A stretch of 46,080 nucleotides of DNA, taken from the NCBI GenBank assembly GCA_023151115.1, contig JAKLJP010000052.1, positions 1 to 46,080 of the forward strand, in the 5' to 3' direction. Of the stretch, positions 1 through 7,239 are shown one piece after another (position 1 is the first letter of the stretch; every line of letters begins with the position of its first letter). The position numbers and the translations under genes were made by a program. Under the pieces are notes generated by a model. That model was not told the DNA's origin. It saw only the letters and a list, made by a program, of their open reading frames with translations, and ran no database searches. The DNA comes from Anaerolineae bacterium (GTDB taxonomy: Bacteria > Chloroflexota > Anaerolineae > 4572-78 > J111).

Positions 1-23
1 TACCCCTCCACAAGTTTGGTAGA

Positions 24-1199
24 TTATACTTCAATCCACCTTAGCTCATGGTCCAGTTTTTGGGGCCAATTATAATCGTGGCGGTTGGGCGAGCCAATCG
101 GCCCGGCAAAGACCCGCCCGCTGGTCAGCCCAATCCGCTGCATGGCGATAAAAGGCAGGCCGTCGCACTCGGCCTGCAAATCCAAGGCGCAGCGAATAGC
201 CCGCGCCTCCTGCTCTTCCACCGCTCGCGGCGCACCAAAAATCACATGGATCAAACTGCCCTTATCACCGGTGATTAGCCGGTTGACCCGCCCCCCATAC
301 CGAACCGCAGCTTGTTGGGCTGTGCTGAAGTAGGTTTGCAACTTAGGACCAACCTCCGGGTCGGCGTCGTAATCCAGGCCGTGAAACTGCACAAACAAGC
401 TGACCACCGGCTTGAGTTCGGCCACTTGAGCGCGACCGGCGGCCAAAGTTTCGTAAATCTGGGGCGGCACATAGGGAATCAGACGCTCGATCAGCGCCTT
501 TTCCGCCCGCGGATGCCATTGGAGCGGAGGCCAGGGTTTGGGCCGGGCCGGACGCAATAGACGACCCACTGCCGCAAAATCATCGCGCCACCCGGCGACG
601 GTCACGGCTTCGGGCAGGGCGGCCAGAGTCGCCCGGTCGAGCATAATATCGCCCGAATTGGCGTGATGTTCAGCCTCGGCCATGCGGTCCAAGGTGGCGC
701 CGCCCAATACGTCCTCATAGCTATGCTGGGGCAGGCCCAGGTTGAAGCGTTTGACCGAGCCGTAGGTCAGGCCGATTTTCATTTTCAGGGTGACAATGCC
801 GATGGGCGTCGGCACCTGGCCGTGAATCTGGATGGCCTGCTGCATGCGCCAGGCCGAGGTCAGCGCCCGCCGGATGACCGCCGCCCGCCGCACCCCGTGC
901 TCACGGGGATACCAGACAATCAAAGCATCGCCGCCAAATTTGATGACGCTGCCGCGAAAGGCGTCAATTTCGGCAATGAGCGGGGTAAAAACGCCGCTGA
1001 GGGCGCGGGTCAACTCCTCCGCGCCCTGGTCGGGGCTGAGGCCCTGGGTCAGGGCTTCGGTCAGCGGGGTAAAGCCGGAGATGTCGGCAATCAGGGCCAC
1101 GCCCTCTTCCGGCAAAGGCGTAGCGGGCCGGAGGATGTGCTCCACCCGGTCGCGGGGAATGTAGGCAGCTAAGGCAGGGAGAAGGGCGACGGTCATCAT
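24..1199 (-). CDS. Tandem nucleotide-cyclase-homology protein, C-terminally truncated
   Basis: The 391-residue product has an N-terminal class III adenylate/guanylate cyclase homology domain (about residues 30-200). Metal-binding Asp39 lies in ADISGFT and Asp91 in FGGDALIVWY. A second, weaker cyclase-like domain begins near residue 255. Related proteins continue from GSPNRHDY into a TVMGD-VNLAARL segment and then an AAA ATPase and TPR region. Here the reading diverges after HDY and stops 15 residues later, and the other two frames of the remaining bases do not restore the motif. What is left is therefore probably a 3'-truncated gene. Whether the first domain makes cAMP or cGMP, or is only regulatory, cannot be told. 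The start follows an AGGAGACC ribosome-binding site. Confidence 0.7.
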   Translation of the reverse strand: MMTVALLPALAAYIPRDRVEHILRPATPLPEEGVALIADISGFTPLTEALTQGLSPDQGAEELTRALSGVFTPLIAEIDAFRGSVIKFGGDALIVWYPREHGVRRAAVIRRALTSAWRMQQAIQIHGQVPTPIGIVTLKMKIGLTYGSVKRFNLGLPQHSYEDVLGGATLDRMAEAEHHANSGDIMLDRATLAALPEAVTVAGWRDDFAAVGRLLRPARPKPWPPLQWHPRAEKALIERLIPYVPPQIYETLAAGRAQVAELKPVVSLFVQFHGLDYDADPEVGPKLQTYFSTAQQAAVRYGGRVNRLITGDKGSLIHVIFGAPRAVEEQEARAIRCALDLQAECDGLPFIAMQRIGLTSGRVFAGPIGSPNRHDYNWPQKLDHELRWIEV

Positions 1200-1219
1200 T
1201 TGGTCTCCTTAAGAAAATA

Positions 1220-1300
1220 GACCGGGGACGGGAGACCGGAGACCAATAATAAATACCCGGTCCCCCAGGGGGAGGCGAAGCGCTCTCATCGTCCCCGGTC
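1220..1300. repeat. Inverted repeat built from GACCGGG-type heptamers
   Basis: The arms GACCGGGGACG (1220-1230) and CGTCCCCGGTC (1290-1300) are perfect 11-bp inverted copies. They flank an imperfect heptamer series and a GAGGCGAAGCG piece. The element is in the gene-free stretch 1200-1595; I see no coding sequence there. The same GACCGGG unit recurs inside two genes (4651, 10913). Confidence 0.75.
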
Positions 1301-1456
1301 TTCGGTCATCAAAAGATGCAATCAATGAGCTAATGAGGGAGTCTACGACCAAATTACACCGATTTTAGCTGTTTCGCAATAGGCCTTGTTACCCTAACCA
1401 GGATAAGATTGGCCAAAGAGGTTTTTACCACAGAGGCAACTTTGTCACCGGCACTC

Positions 1457-1506
1457 GTCCGGCGATGAAGTCGCCGGACTATGAAACAGCGCCCGATGAA
1501 TCGGGC
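1457..1506. repeat. Pair of short GC-rich hairpins
   Basis: Two adjacent perfect hairpins are visible: GTCCGGCGA/TCGCCGGAC with a 5-nt loop (1457-1479) and GCCCGA/TCGGGC with a TGAA loop (1491-1506). No T-tract follows, so they are more likely an interspersed repeat than a terminator. They fill the second half of the gene-free stretch before the gene ending at 1596. Confidence 0.6.
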
Positions 1507-1595
1507 TAAAGCCGGGTTCACCGGGCGCGGTTAAGTAGCCCTGGCAGTTCATCCAGGGCGGGCGAGACGGACGAAACAGTTTCCCAACGCTCTCG

Positions 1596-2648
1596 TTAAA
1601 TTCTTGAGGTGCGGTGATAAATAAAGAGGAGTTTCAACCAGTTTTTTAGGCGCTGGTAAATGGCAATAATCCAACCGGAGACATTCGTCACCAGCCCGGT
1701 GAACAGCACCACCATCGAAGACAGGGTAGCCAGCAGGGTTGACCATTTCTGCCAGTCCAGCCACTCGCTAAAGCTGGCCTGGCCGATTTCGGTGGGCAGA
1801 CCGGCCATCCCGGCGGTGACTGCTTGCCCCACGCTGGACATGGTCAGCGCGGTTAACCAGACCCCAAAAACAACGGCCAGGGCCAGGGCCAGCGTCACCC
1901 CCAGTGCCCCCAGGCTAATCCAGCGACGGTCGGTAGCCAGCAGATAGCTGTCGGCGCTGCGGCTGCCAAAGAGCAGGTCGTGCCAGACTTTGGCCTGTGA
2001 TTCCAGCCGCTGGAGGGCGTGTTTTTTACCATCAGCATCCAGTTTTTCAAGCCGGCCCTCATCGCGGAATTTGTACAGGGTGTGATGTAGCACCAGGGCC
2101 ACATCCTGTGGCAGATGGTTAGCAATACTATCGAAACGCGCAGCCAGGTATTCCAGTCGCGGCGGCCGGAGCAGATCGGCAAAGCGATCAGGTCCCAACA
2201 CATCCGTGTGCCAGTAAGTATCGGCCAGGCTGCCGCCATAGGTAAAGCCGCGCCCGGTCAGCTCGTCCTCGGTGCTGAGAGTAGTCCAGACCTGGCGGCT
2301 CCACTCGTCCAGTTCACCCTGGCAGCGGTTGAGGTCAATGCCCCCGGCCAGCAGTTGGACCAGGGCTGCTTGAGCGGGCAGCGGGCAGGGCGGCAGCTCG
2401 GTTTTGAGCCGGGCGGCGGTGCGATGAAGCTGGTCTACCGCAAAAAATAGTTCGTCGTGCTCACTCAGGGAGCGATCGCTGAAATCAAAACGCTGGCTGG
2501 CGTCGCCCTGCAGCTCCGGCAGGTGGTAGCCGGAGCGGGCATAACGGCGCAGGCGGCCAAAAGTTTCCACCGTCAGCCAGCCGAGACGCACGGCCAGGAG
2601 AACCTGGTTTGTGCCGCTGGACTTTGAGTCATTTCCTTGATCTGCCAT
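1596..2648 (-). CDS. Hypothetical membrane protein with two C-terminal TM segments
   Basis: I do not recognise this family. The 350-residue product has a soluble, mostly helical N-terminal part of about 245 residues rich in charged residues and Trp. Two hydrophobic segments follow (about residues 248-272 and 305-332), then a short basic tail. With no signal peptide, the N-terminal region is probably cytoplasmic and the protein anchored by its tail hairpin. It stands alone between two gene-poor stretches, with decayed genes upstream and a repeat-rich gap downstream. No catalytic motif is visible. Confidence 0.6.
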   Translation of the reverse strand: MADQGNDSKSSGTNQVLLAVRLGWLTVETFGRLRRYARSGYHLPELQGDASQRFDFSDRSLSEHDELFFAVDQLHRTAARLKTELPPCPLPAQAALVQLLAGGIDLNRCQGELDEWSRQVWTTLSTEDELTGRGFTYGGSLADTYWHTDVLGPDRFADLLRPPRLEYLAARFDSIANHLPQDVALVLHHTLYKFRDEGRLEKLDADGKKHALQRLESQAKVWHDLLFGSRSADSYLLATDRRWISLGALGVTLALALAVVFGVWLTALTMSSVGQAVTAGMAGLPTEIGQASFSEWLDWQKWSTLLATLSSMVVLFTGLVTNVSGWIIAIYQRLKNWLKLLFIYHRTSRI

Positions 2649-2673
2649 AAATCAAGTTTTGAACCTCCAATGA

Positions 2674-2992
2674 TTAATCTCTGGGTGGATGCCAACCAGC
2701 AGCAATCCAATTACGGCGCACTGTGACCGCAATCAAGTTATTCAAATTAAGCGCAATAACCGTAGCTCGGCCACAAACAGTAGATTTGATCGCTCTTAAA
2801 CAAGTTGCACGAGTGGCAGGCCAGCCAGAGGCTCTCCTCATCGTCTGCGCCACCTTTTGACCGCGGAGTAATATGTTCAATTTCAAGAGTCCAAGGGACA
2901 TACTCCTAACGGGTTAAGCAATAGCCGCAGCGATTTTTTGCCTGGATTTGAATTTTGGCGCGAAGAGCGGCAGAGATAGTTCCTGTCGTCAT
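2674..2992 (-). pseudogene. Decayed HNH endonuclease gene
   Basis: Reading the three minus-strand frames together recovers an HNH nuclease of the CxYC-EHI-PxSKGG-CxxCN type. The frame starting at 2992 gives MTTGTISAALRAKIQ through RCGYCLTR and then a stop. A second frame gives EYVPWTLEIEHITPRSKGG and LACHSCNLFKSDQI. A third frame supplies the family's usual end, GRATVIALNLNN through AAGWHPPRD, stopping at 2674. The central segment normally found between KSDQI and GRATV (about 40 residues) is missing. There is therefore one stop or frameshift plus an internal deletion. The ATG overlaps the stop of the upstream gene as TAATG, so the two were once translationally coupled. Confidence 0.75.
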
Positions 2993-3380
2993 TAAGGTTC
3001 CAGAGGAGGTCGCAAACCGCGTCGTACGGCCTCGGCCAAAGCCTCTGATTGCCGCAGCCAGAATTGCTCATAGATCTGCGCCAAAGCCAGTAATTCTGAA
3101 CGCTCAGTATCGGTTAGGAGGCCCTTACGTTGCTTCTTCAATAGCTCGCCAAGACGCTGACCCTGTATAGGTTTCATTTGTATCTTAGTTAAGGCTAATA
3201 ATTCTTCATCAGAGAGATTCGTGATCGGTTGTTCAAGTTCAGGGCTGTATACATTGGGGTAAGCACAATAGCCAACGCATCGGTTAAGGTCTCTGATAAA
3301 TCTCGATGGGTAACGATAGCCCATCGTCTGGCCTGTTCGTACAATTCATCCGGCAATGTTAGAGTGACTTGTGTGCTCAT
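2992..3380 (-). pseudogene. Frameshifted RHH/antitoxin-like partner of the HNH gene
   Basis: The first frame (start ATG at 3380) encodes MSTQVTLTLPDELYEQARR, a CopG/RHH-like beginning with one strand and a helix, and runs on to 3195 in the wrong phase. From about 3260 the neighbouring frame carries the rest, SPELEQPITNLSDEELLAL to AVRRGLRPPLEP, ending at 2992. Joined, the two give a protein of about 125 residues. This small DNA-binding-like protein is often found directly before an HNH gene in Chloroflexota. A single-base slip near ATGTATAC explains the split. A sequencing error here would rescue this gene but not the HNH gene. Confidence 0.65.
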
Positions 3381-3409
3381 CCTTAAACCTCCTGTTTTGC
3401 TTGATCCGC

Positions 3410-4267
3410 TTAAAAAAGATTCAACTGCGTTGCATTCGACGGGTCTACTTCTTTGGGCTGGCTAAAAGCGGCAGCCTCTTTTATAAACTGGGGCAGTTTT
3501 TGGAAATCTTCAATCAACAGGGGCCGCCATTTGGGTTGGTGCAGCGCCGCCGCCGGGTGGAACATGGGCACAATCAGCCGCTGGCCGATCCGTTGGGCCT
3601 GGCCGTGAATTTTGGTGATCGAAGCGCCGGGGAAGTAGCGGTACATGGAGAAGCGGCCCAGGGTCACAATCACTTTGGGGTCAATCAACGCCACCTGCCG
3701 GTCGAGATAGCCTTTGCAGGCGGCCAGTTCGTCGGCTTCGGGATCGCGGTTGTTGGGCGGGCGGCACTTGACCACGTTGGTAATAAAAACCTCTTCGCGC
3801 TTGAAGCCGATGCCGTGCAGCAGTTCCTCCAGAAATTGGCCTGCTGCGCCGACAAAAGGCCGGCCCTGCTTGTCTTCGTTGAAGCCCGGCCCCTCGCCGA
3901 TGAACATGATCTCGGCGTTGGCCGGTCCTTCGCCGGGCACGGCCCGGGTGCGGCCCTGGTGAAGCGGGCAGCGGGTGCAATCGTGTACGGCGCGGGCCAC
4001 CTGGCGCAAATCCATCCGGGGCAAGGGCGGCAGCGTGGCCGGATCAATCAGCGGCAGGGGATAATCGTGGACCCAACTGTCGCTGCCTCTGGCTTTGCGA
4101 AACCAGTCACCTTTGGGGCTGAGCATCCAGACATCGCCCCAGGCTTCATCTTGCAAGCGCATCTGGCGCAGGGCGGCGTCGCGCTCAGCTTCGCTAATTT
4201 CGCCGCTGGTGCAGCGGGCTTTGACGGCTTCAACTTGATTTTGAAACTCGATAAATTTGTTGGGCAT
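3410..4267 (-). CDS. Type-4 uracil-DNA glycosylase with Fe-S cluster
   Basis: It removes uracil from DNA produced by cytosine deamination, the first step of base-excision repair. Family 4 features are present. Four cluster cysteines are C97 and C100 (CTRCPL), C168 (VVKCRPP) and C184 (AACKGY). Motif A is GEGPGFNEDKQGRPFVG (about 124-140) and motif B is MFHPAAALH (235-243). An extra N-terminal segment of about 85 residues, containing WGDVWMLSPKGDWF, precedes the catalytic domain and has no function I can name. The gene ends the cluster tsaE-tsaB-rimI-udg, only 3 bases after the rimI stop. Confidence 0.9.
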   Translation of the reverse strand: MPNKFIEFQNQVEAVKARCTSGEISEAERDAALRQMRLQDEAWGDVWMLSPKGDWFRKARGSDSWVHDYPLPLIDPATLPPLPRMDLRQVARAVHDCTRCPLHQGRTRAVPGEGPANAEIMFIGEGPGFNEDKQGRPFVGAAGQFLEELLHGIGFKREEVFITNVVKCRPPNNRDPEADELAACKGYLDRQVALIDPKVIVTLGRFSMYRYFPGASITKIHGQAQRIGQRLIVPMFHPAAALHQPKWRPLLIEDFQKLPQFIKEAAAFSQPKEVDPSNATQLNLF

Positions 4268-4270
4268 AGC

Positions 4271-4903
4271 TTAAATTTTAACCAGGCGTTGGAAAAGCAC
4301 AACCTTGTGTTGGGCAAGCATTGCCTGATAATCCGGCAGAGCGAGCGCCGGTGTGGTTAAAATAAGAGCATCTTCGTCGTTGTCGCTGTAGTAGCGGGGG
4401 CGACGGCCCACTTGCTCAAACCCGTATTTTTGATACAGAGCGAGAGCGGTTTGATTGGAGGGGCGCACTTCCAGCGTCGCTACAACTGCGCCCAACGCCC
4501 GACCCGCTTCCAGTAGATGTAATAACAACCATTCACCCAAACCCAGGCCGCGCCAGTCGGGGTGAACGGCAATGGTGCTGATGTGGGCTTCGTCGGCCAT
4601 GAGCCAGAAACCGGCCAATCCAATAATAACAGGCATATCGGTGGAGGCGAGACCGGGGACCGGGGACCGGGGACCGGGTTGAGGTTTGTCGGGCGCTGCT
4701 GAAGATGAGAGGTTGAAGGGAGGATGAGACAAAAAAGTGCGGAGGACAAAATAGTGGGCAAATTGGTTGTGCTGGAGTTCGTATTCAAAGGCGCGCATGG
4801 GCCAGTTCATGGCGTAGGAGGCGCGCTCAATCGCGACGACGGCGGGGAGGTCGGCCAAAGTCATCGGTTCAATTGTAAAGGGCAAAGACGGCTGCTCGGT
4901 CAC
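4271..4903 (-). CDS. rimI: Ribosomal-protein-S18-alanine N-acetyltransferase RimI, with repeat-derived insert
   Basis: This GNAT acetyltransferase has the core HISTIAVHPDWRGLGLGEWL (acetyl-CoA pyrophosphate loop R/Q-x-x-G-x-G/A, about residues 107-126) and the C-terminal ALALYQKYGFEQVGRRPRYY, typical of RimI. It acetylates the N-terminus of ribosomal protein S18 in the known family. At 210 residues it is longer than the usual 150-165. Residues 57-90 are a Pro/Ser-rich insert without counterpart in the family, encoded by a GACCGGG tandem repeat and flanking sequence. It sits in a loop between early strands and keeps the frame open. The start overlaps the tsaB stop by 4 bases (ATGA), so translation is coupled. 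Placement beside tsaB is the common rimI/tsaB arrangement. Confidence 0.88.
   Translation of the reverse strand: MTEQPSLPFTIEPMTLADLPAVVAIERASYAMNWPMRAFEYELQHNQFAHYFVLRTFLSHPPFNLSSSAAPDKPQPGPRSPVPGLASTDMPVIIGLAGFWLMADEAHISTIAVHPDWRGLGLGEWLLLHLLEAGRALGAVVATLEVRPSNQTALALYQKYGFEQVGRRPRYYSDNDEDALILTTPALALPDYQAMLAQHKVVLFQRLVKI
4651..4678. repeat. GACCGGG heptamer x4 inside rimI
   Basis: Four perfect head-to-tail copies of the 7-mer GACCGGG lie within the rimI reading frame. Two further near-copies of the same unit occur at 1220 and at 10913. Because 28 bases is not a multiple of three, the flanking sequence must compensate for the frame, which it does. Confidence 0.9.
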
Positions 4904-5571
4904 GAGGCGCTCACTGAGGGCGAGGGCAGATAAATGGGGGCTAGGGCGTCGGGGTCGTCCTGATCGCCGGCTTCCAGCCGTTGGGCGGCAATTTCGGCCA
5001 GGTAGCCGGCGCGGCGCAGGCGAGTGGCCGGAGAGACAATCAACGCTCTATGGTCCGACCCCCGCTGCAAGACCTGAGCAGTTTGGGCGTCAATCTCGCC
5101 GGTGCAGAGGGCCGGCTGGGTGATCTGTCCGGTCAGGGTTTCAATGGTGGTCAAATGAGGTTCAACCAAAAACTGCCACCCCTCGTCGCCCTGGCCGAAA
5201 CAGGCGGCAATGATCCGGCCTCGTCCGGCTTGAAGAATAACCCAGATAGGCAGAGTTTGGGATTGTAAGGGGTAAGCGGCTATTTCGAGGGTGGAGACGC
5301 CGATGACCGGCAGCTTGTGGGGCAACGCCAAGCCTTTGGCAATAGACAGAGCAATCCGCACCCCGGTAAAGGAACCCGGCCCCAGTGATACGGCCAGCGC
5401 GGTTAAATCGGCAACGTTGAGATTGGCCTGGTCCAGCATGCGGACCAGCCGCGGCATCACCTCGATGGTGTGGTTACGACCGGAAAACCAGCTTTCTTCG
5501 GCCAGCACGCCATCCTGGCTGTACAAAGCCAGGCCGGCGTATTGGGTGGCGGTGTCAATGGCGAGAATCAT
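4900..5571 (-). CDS. tsaB: tRNA t6A threonylcarbamoyl transfer protein TsaB
   Basis: TsaB is the scaffold partner of TsaD in making N6-threonylcarbamoyladenosine at tRNA position 37 in the cytosol. The protein starts MILAIDTAT, the ASKHA-fold phosphate-1 strand. It has VSLGPGSFTGVRIALSIAKGL (about 66-86), the signature of the family, and the usual length of about 220 residues. The C-terminal part is shorter and more variable, as is normal for TsaB, which lacks catalytic activity itself. It overlaps rimI by 4 bases. tsaE lies upstream across a 231-base gap filled by a palindromic repeat. No tsaD is in the window. Confidence 0.9.
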   Translation of the reverse strand: MILAIDTATQYAGLALYSQDGVLAEESWFSGRNHTIEVMPRLVRMLDQANLNVADLTALAVSLGPGSFTGVRIALSIAKGLALPHKLPVIGVSTLEIAAYPLQSQTLPIWVILQAGRGRIIAACFGQGDEGWQFLVEPHLTTIETLTGQITQPALCTGEIDAQTAQVLQRGSDHRALIVSPATRLRRAGYLAEIAAQRLEAGDQDDPDALAPIYLPSPSVSAS

Positions 5572-5697
5572 TGAAATTTGTGAATTGCGAATGATGAATT
5601 ATGAATTGTGAATGAATAGATTTGTTTCTTGGCTGCTGCTTTGGCACAGGGCTTTTTACCTATTGGATTCGCCCACGAAATAGGGCAAAATTAGGAT

Positions 5698-5796
5698 CAG
5701 TAGATCCGATTTTCCGAGGACGCGAAGCGGGCACGCCCACGTGCCGAACACCGCCGCACGTGGGTGTGCTGGCTCCTCAAATTTGGATCCACTGAG
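5698..5796. repeat. Long imperfect palindrome between tsaE and tsaB
   Basis: The inner arms GCACGCCCACGTGC (5731-5744) and GCACGTGGGTGTGC (5756-5769) pair with one G-T mismatch. The outer arms around CAGTAGATCC and GGATCCACTG extend the structure to about 100 bases, with an unpaired AGGACGCGAAGCGG segment. It could form a strong RNA hairpin within a tsaE-tsaB transcript. There is no T-tract after it in the minus direction. At 5577-5615, next to the tsaB start, is a GTGAATT-type heptamer series. Confidence 0.7.
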
Positions 5797-5802
5797 AATA
5801 AT

Positions 5803-6309
5803 TTACGGCTGGCGTTGCTGGGCAAAGGTAGCTTGTTTAAAGGTCTCAAGCAGCCTCAAAAAACGCTGGCCGTGCGGGCGTAAAACCACCCGGCGCTTGG
5901 TGTCCTCCAGGTGAAACAGTTCTACTTCCAGGTAATCGGTGGGCAGCAACGCCGTAGCCCGGTCGGCCCACTCGATGATGGTAATGCCGGCGCCGTACAA
6001 ATAATCTTCCAGGCCAAAAGTGGCCGTTTCGGCGGCATCGGCCAAACGGTACAGGTCAATGTGATACACCGGGTAAAGTCCTTGATACTCGTTGACCAGG
6101 GTAAAGGTGGGCGAAATCACCGGCTCGGTGACGCTCAGCCCGGCGCAGACCCCCTGCACCCAGCGCGTCTTGCCGCTGCCCAAATCGCCCACCAGCGCCA
6201 GCACATCGCCCGGTTTGAGATAGGCCGCCAGGCGCGCGCCCAACCGGCGGGTTTGCGCTTCGCTGTGGCTGATAAAATCCAGGGTGTTGGGTTCAAGAAT
6301 GGGTGGCAC
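5803..6309 (-). CDS. tsaE: tRNA t6A biosynthesis ATPase TsaE
   Basis: This P-loop ATPase drives turnover of the TsaB-TsaD complex. Walker A is GDLGSGKT (residues 41-48). The switch-like SPTFTLVNEY and the Walker-B-like YHIDLYRL region are present, followed by GAGITIIEWADRA, all characteristic. The length of 168 residues is normal. The start is GTG at 6309, chosen because AAGGAG stands 9 bases upstream and the preceding in-frame sequence has no better site. A promoter with TATAAT lies just upstream, divergent from the phosphoesterase promoter. Confidence 0.92.
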   Translation of the reverse strand: MPPILEPNTLDFISHSEAQTRRLGARLAAYLKPGDVLALVGDLGSGKTRWVQGVCAGLSVTEPVISPTFTLVNEYQGLYPVYHIDLYRLADAAETATFGLEDYLYGAGITIIEWADRATALLPTDYLEVELFHLEDTKRRVVLRPHGQRFLRLLETFKQATFAQQRQP

Positions 6310-6330
6310 GAACAGGGACTCCTTGCCAGC

Positions 6331-6359
6331 ATTATACCCCCATTATTGGAGAGGGACAA
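6331..6359 (-). promoter_or_regulatory. tsaE promoter
   Basis: On the minus strand TTGTCC (6354-6359) and TATAAT (6331-6336) are separated by 17 bases. The predicted transcript starts near 6324 and leaves a leader of about 15 bases carrying AAGGAG. The -35 box is 4/6 and the -10 box is perfect. Confidence 0.65.
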
Positions 6360-6364
6360 AGCCT

Positions 6365-6398
6365 TTGGCAGATTTATCTAACTTATGGTATGATACCA
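6365..6398 (+). promoter_or_regulatory. Phosphoesterase promoter with palindrome over the -10 box
   Basis: TTGGCA (6365-6370) and TATGAT (6389-6394) are 18 bases apart. The -10 box lies inside the perfect palindrome TGGTATGATACCA (6386-6398), a possible operator. The two divergent -35 boxes are only 5 bases apart, so RNA polymerase probably cannot occupy both promoters at once. Confidence 0.55.
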
Positions 6399-6424
6399 CC
6401 AGATTTTGATTAAAAGGATTTTCT

Positions 6425-7165
6425 ATGCGCTATCTCCTCATCTCAGATATTCACGCCAACCTCGCCGCTTTTGAATCCGTCCTTGAAGATGCCGAGGGTT
6501 TGTACGATAAGGTATGGTGTTTGGGGGATATGGTCGGCTACGGGCCGGACCCCAATGAATGTGTCGAACTGCTTTTAACCCTCGACCACCTGTGTATTGC
6601 CGGCAACCACGATTGGGCAGTATTGGGCAAGCTGGATATTGACGATTTTAACCCCGACGCCCGCTTTGCTTCGCTGTGGACCCGCGAGCAGTTGACCGAT
6701 AAAGTGCGTGATTATCTGGATAATTTACCGATTGCCCTGGTTGAAGAAGAGTTGTATACCTTGGTGCATGGCAGCCCGCGCCACCCGATTTGGGAATACA
6801 TTCTCTCGCCGACCATTGCCCAGCCCAACTTTAAACAGTTTAACACACCCTACTGTTTTGTGGGACACACCCACAGCCCGGTTATCTTTCAAGAGGCGCT
6901 GCAAGCCAATGCTATGTGCGAACCTCTGGCGGCGGAGTTTAACAACAGCCCCATGCGCCTGGGTGAGCGCCGGCTGATTATCAACCCCGGCAGCGTCGGC
7001 CAACCCCGTGATGGCGACGCCAGGGCCGCTTATGGAATTTTGGATGTTGACGCCCGCTCTTTTGAATACCGGCGCACCTCTTACCCGGTCAGCGTGACCC
7101 AGGAAAAAATGAAAGCCTATGATTTTCCGGCCCGGTTATGGAATAGGCTGGCTTTTGGCTGGTAA
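6425..7165 (+). CDS. Calcineurin-like metallophosphoesterase (Metallophos_2 type)
   Basis: The dinuclear metal site of the family is complete: D8 and H10 (SDIHAN), D35 (LGDMVGYG), N61-H62 (AGNHD), and the later HGSPRHP and GHTHSP histidines. The C-terminal INPGSVGQPRDGD motif is typical of the small YfcE-like and bacterial predicted phosphodiesterase group. At 246 residues without a signal peptide it is likely cytosolic. The substrate (cyclic nucleotide, phosphoprotein or other phosphodiester) cannot be read from sequence. AAAAGGA precedes the ATG. It is a single-gene transcript ending at the strong terminator at 7180. Confidence 0.85.
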   Translation: MRYLLISDIHANLAAFESVLEDAEGLYDKVWCLGDMVGYGPDPNECVELLLTLDHLCIAGNHDWAVLGKLDIDDFNPDARFASLWTREQLTDKVRDYLDNLPIALVEEELYTLVHGSPRHPIWEYILSPTIAQPNFKQFNTPYCFVGHTHSPVIFQEALQANAMCEPLAAEFNNSPMRLGERRLIINPGSVGQPRDGDARAAYGILDVDARSFEYRRTSYPVSVTQEKMKAYDFPARLWNRLAFGW

Positions 7166-7179
7166 GGAACTAAAGTGAC

Positions 7180-7214
7180 AACTCTCACGTCTACTAAGCG
7201 TGAGAGTTTTTTAT
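7180..7214 (+). terminator. Rho-independent terminator of the phosphoesterase gene
   Basis: The arms AACTCTCACG (7180-7189) and CGTGAGAGTT (7199-7208) pair perfectly over 10 bp with a 9-nt loop, followed by a T-rich run. Confidence 0.92.
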
Positions 7215-7239
7215 TTTAGCCCAAAGGATGGAGGTTTTG

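Noticed and set aside
2883..3071. 62-codon minus-strand frame as a separate gene
   Set aside because: It is a shifted-frame shadow of the HNH and RHH-like remnants.
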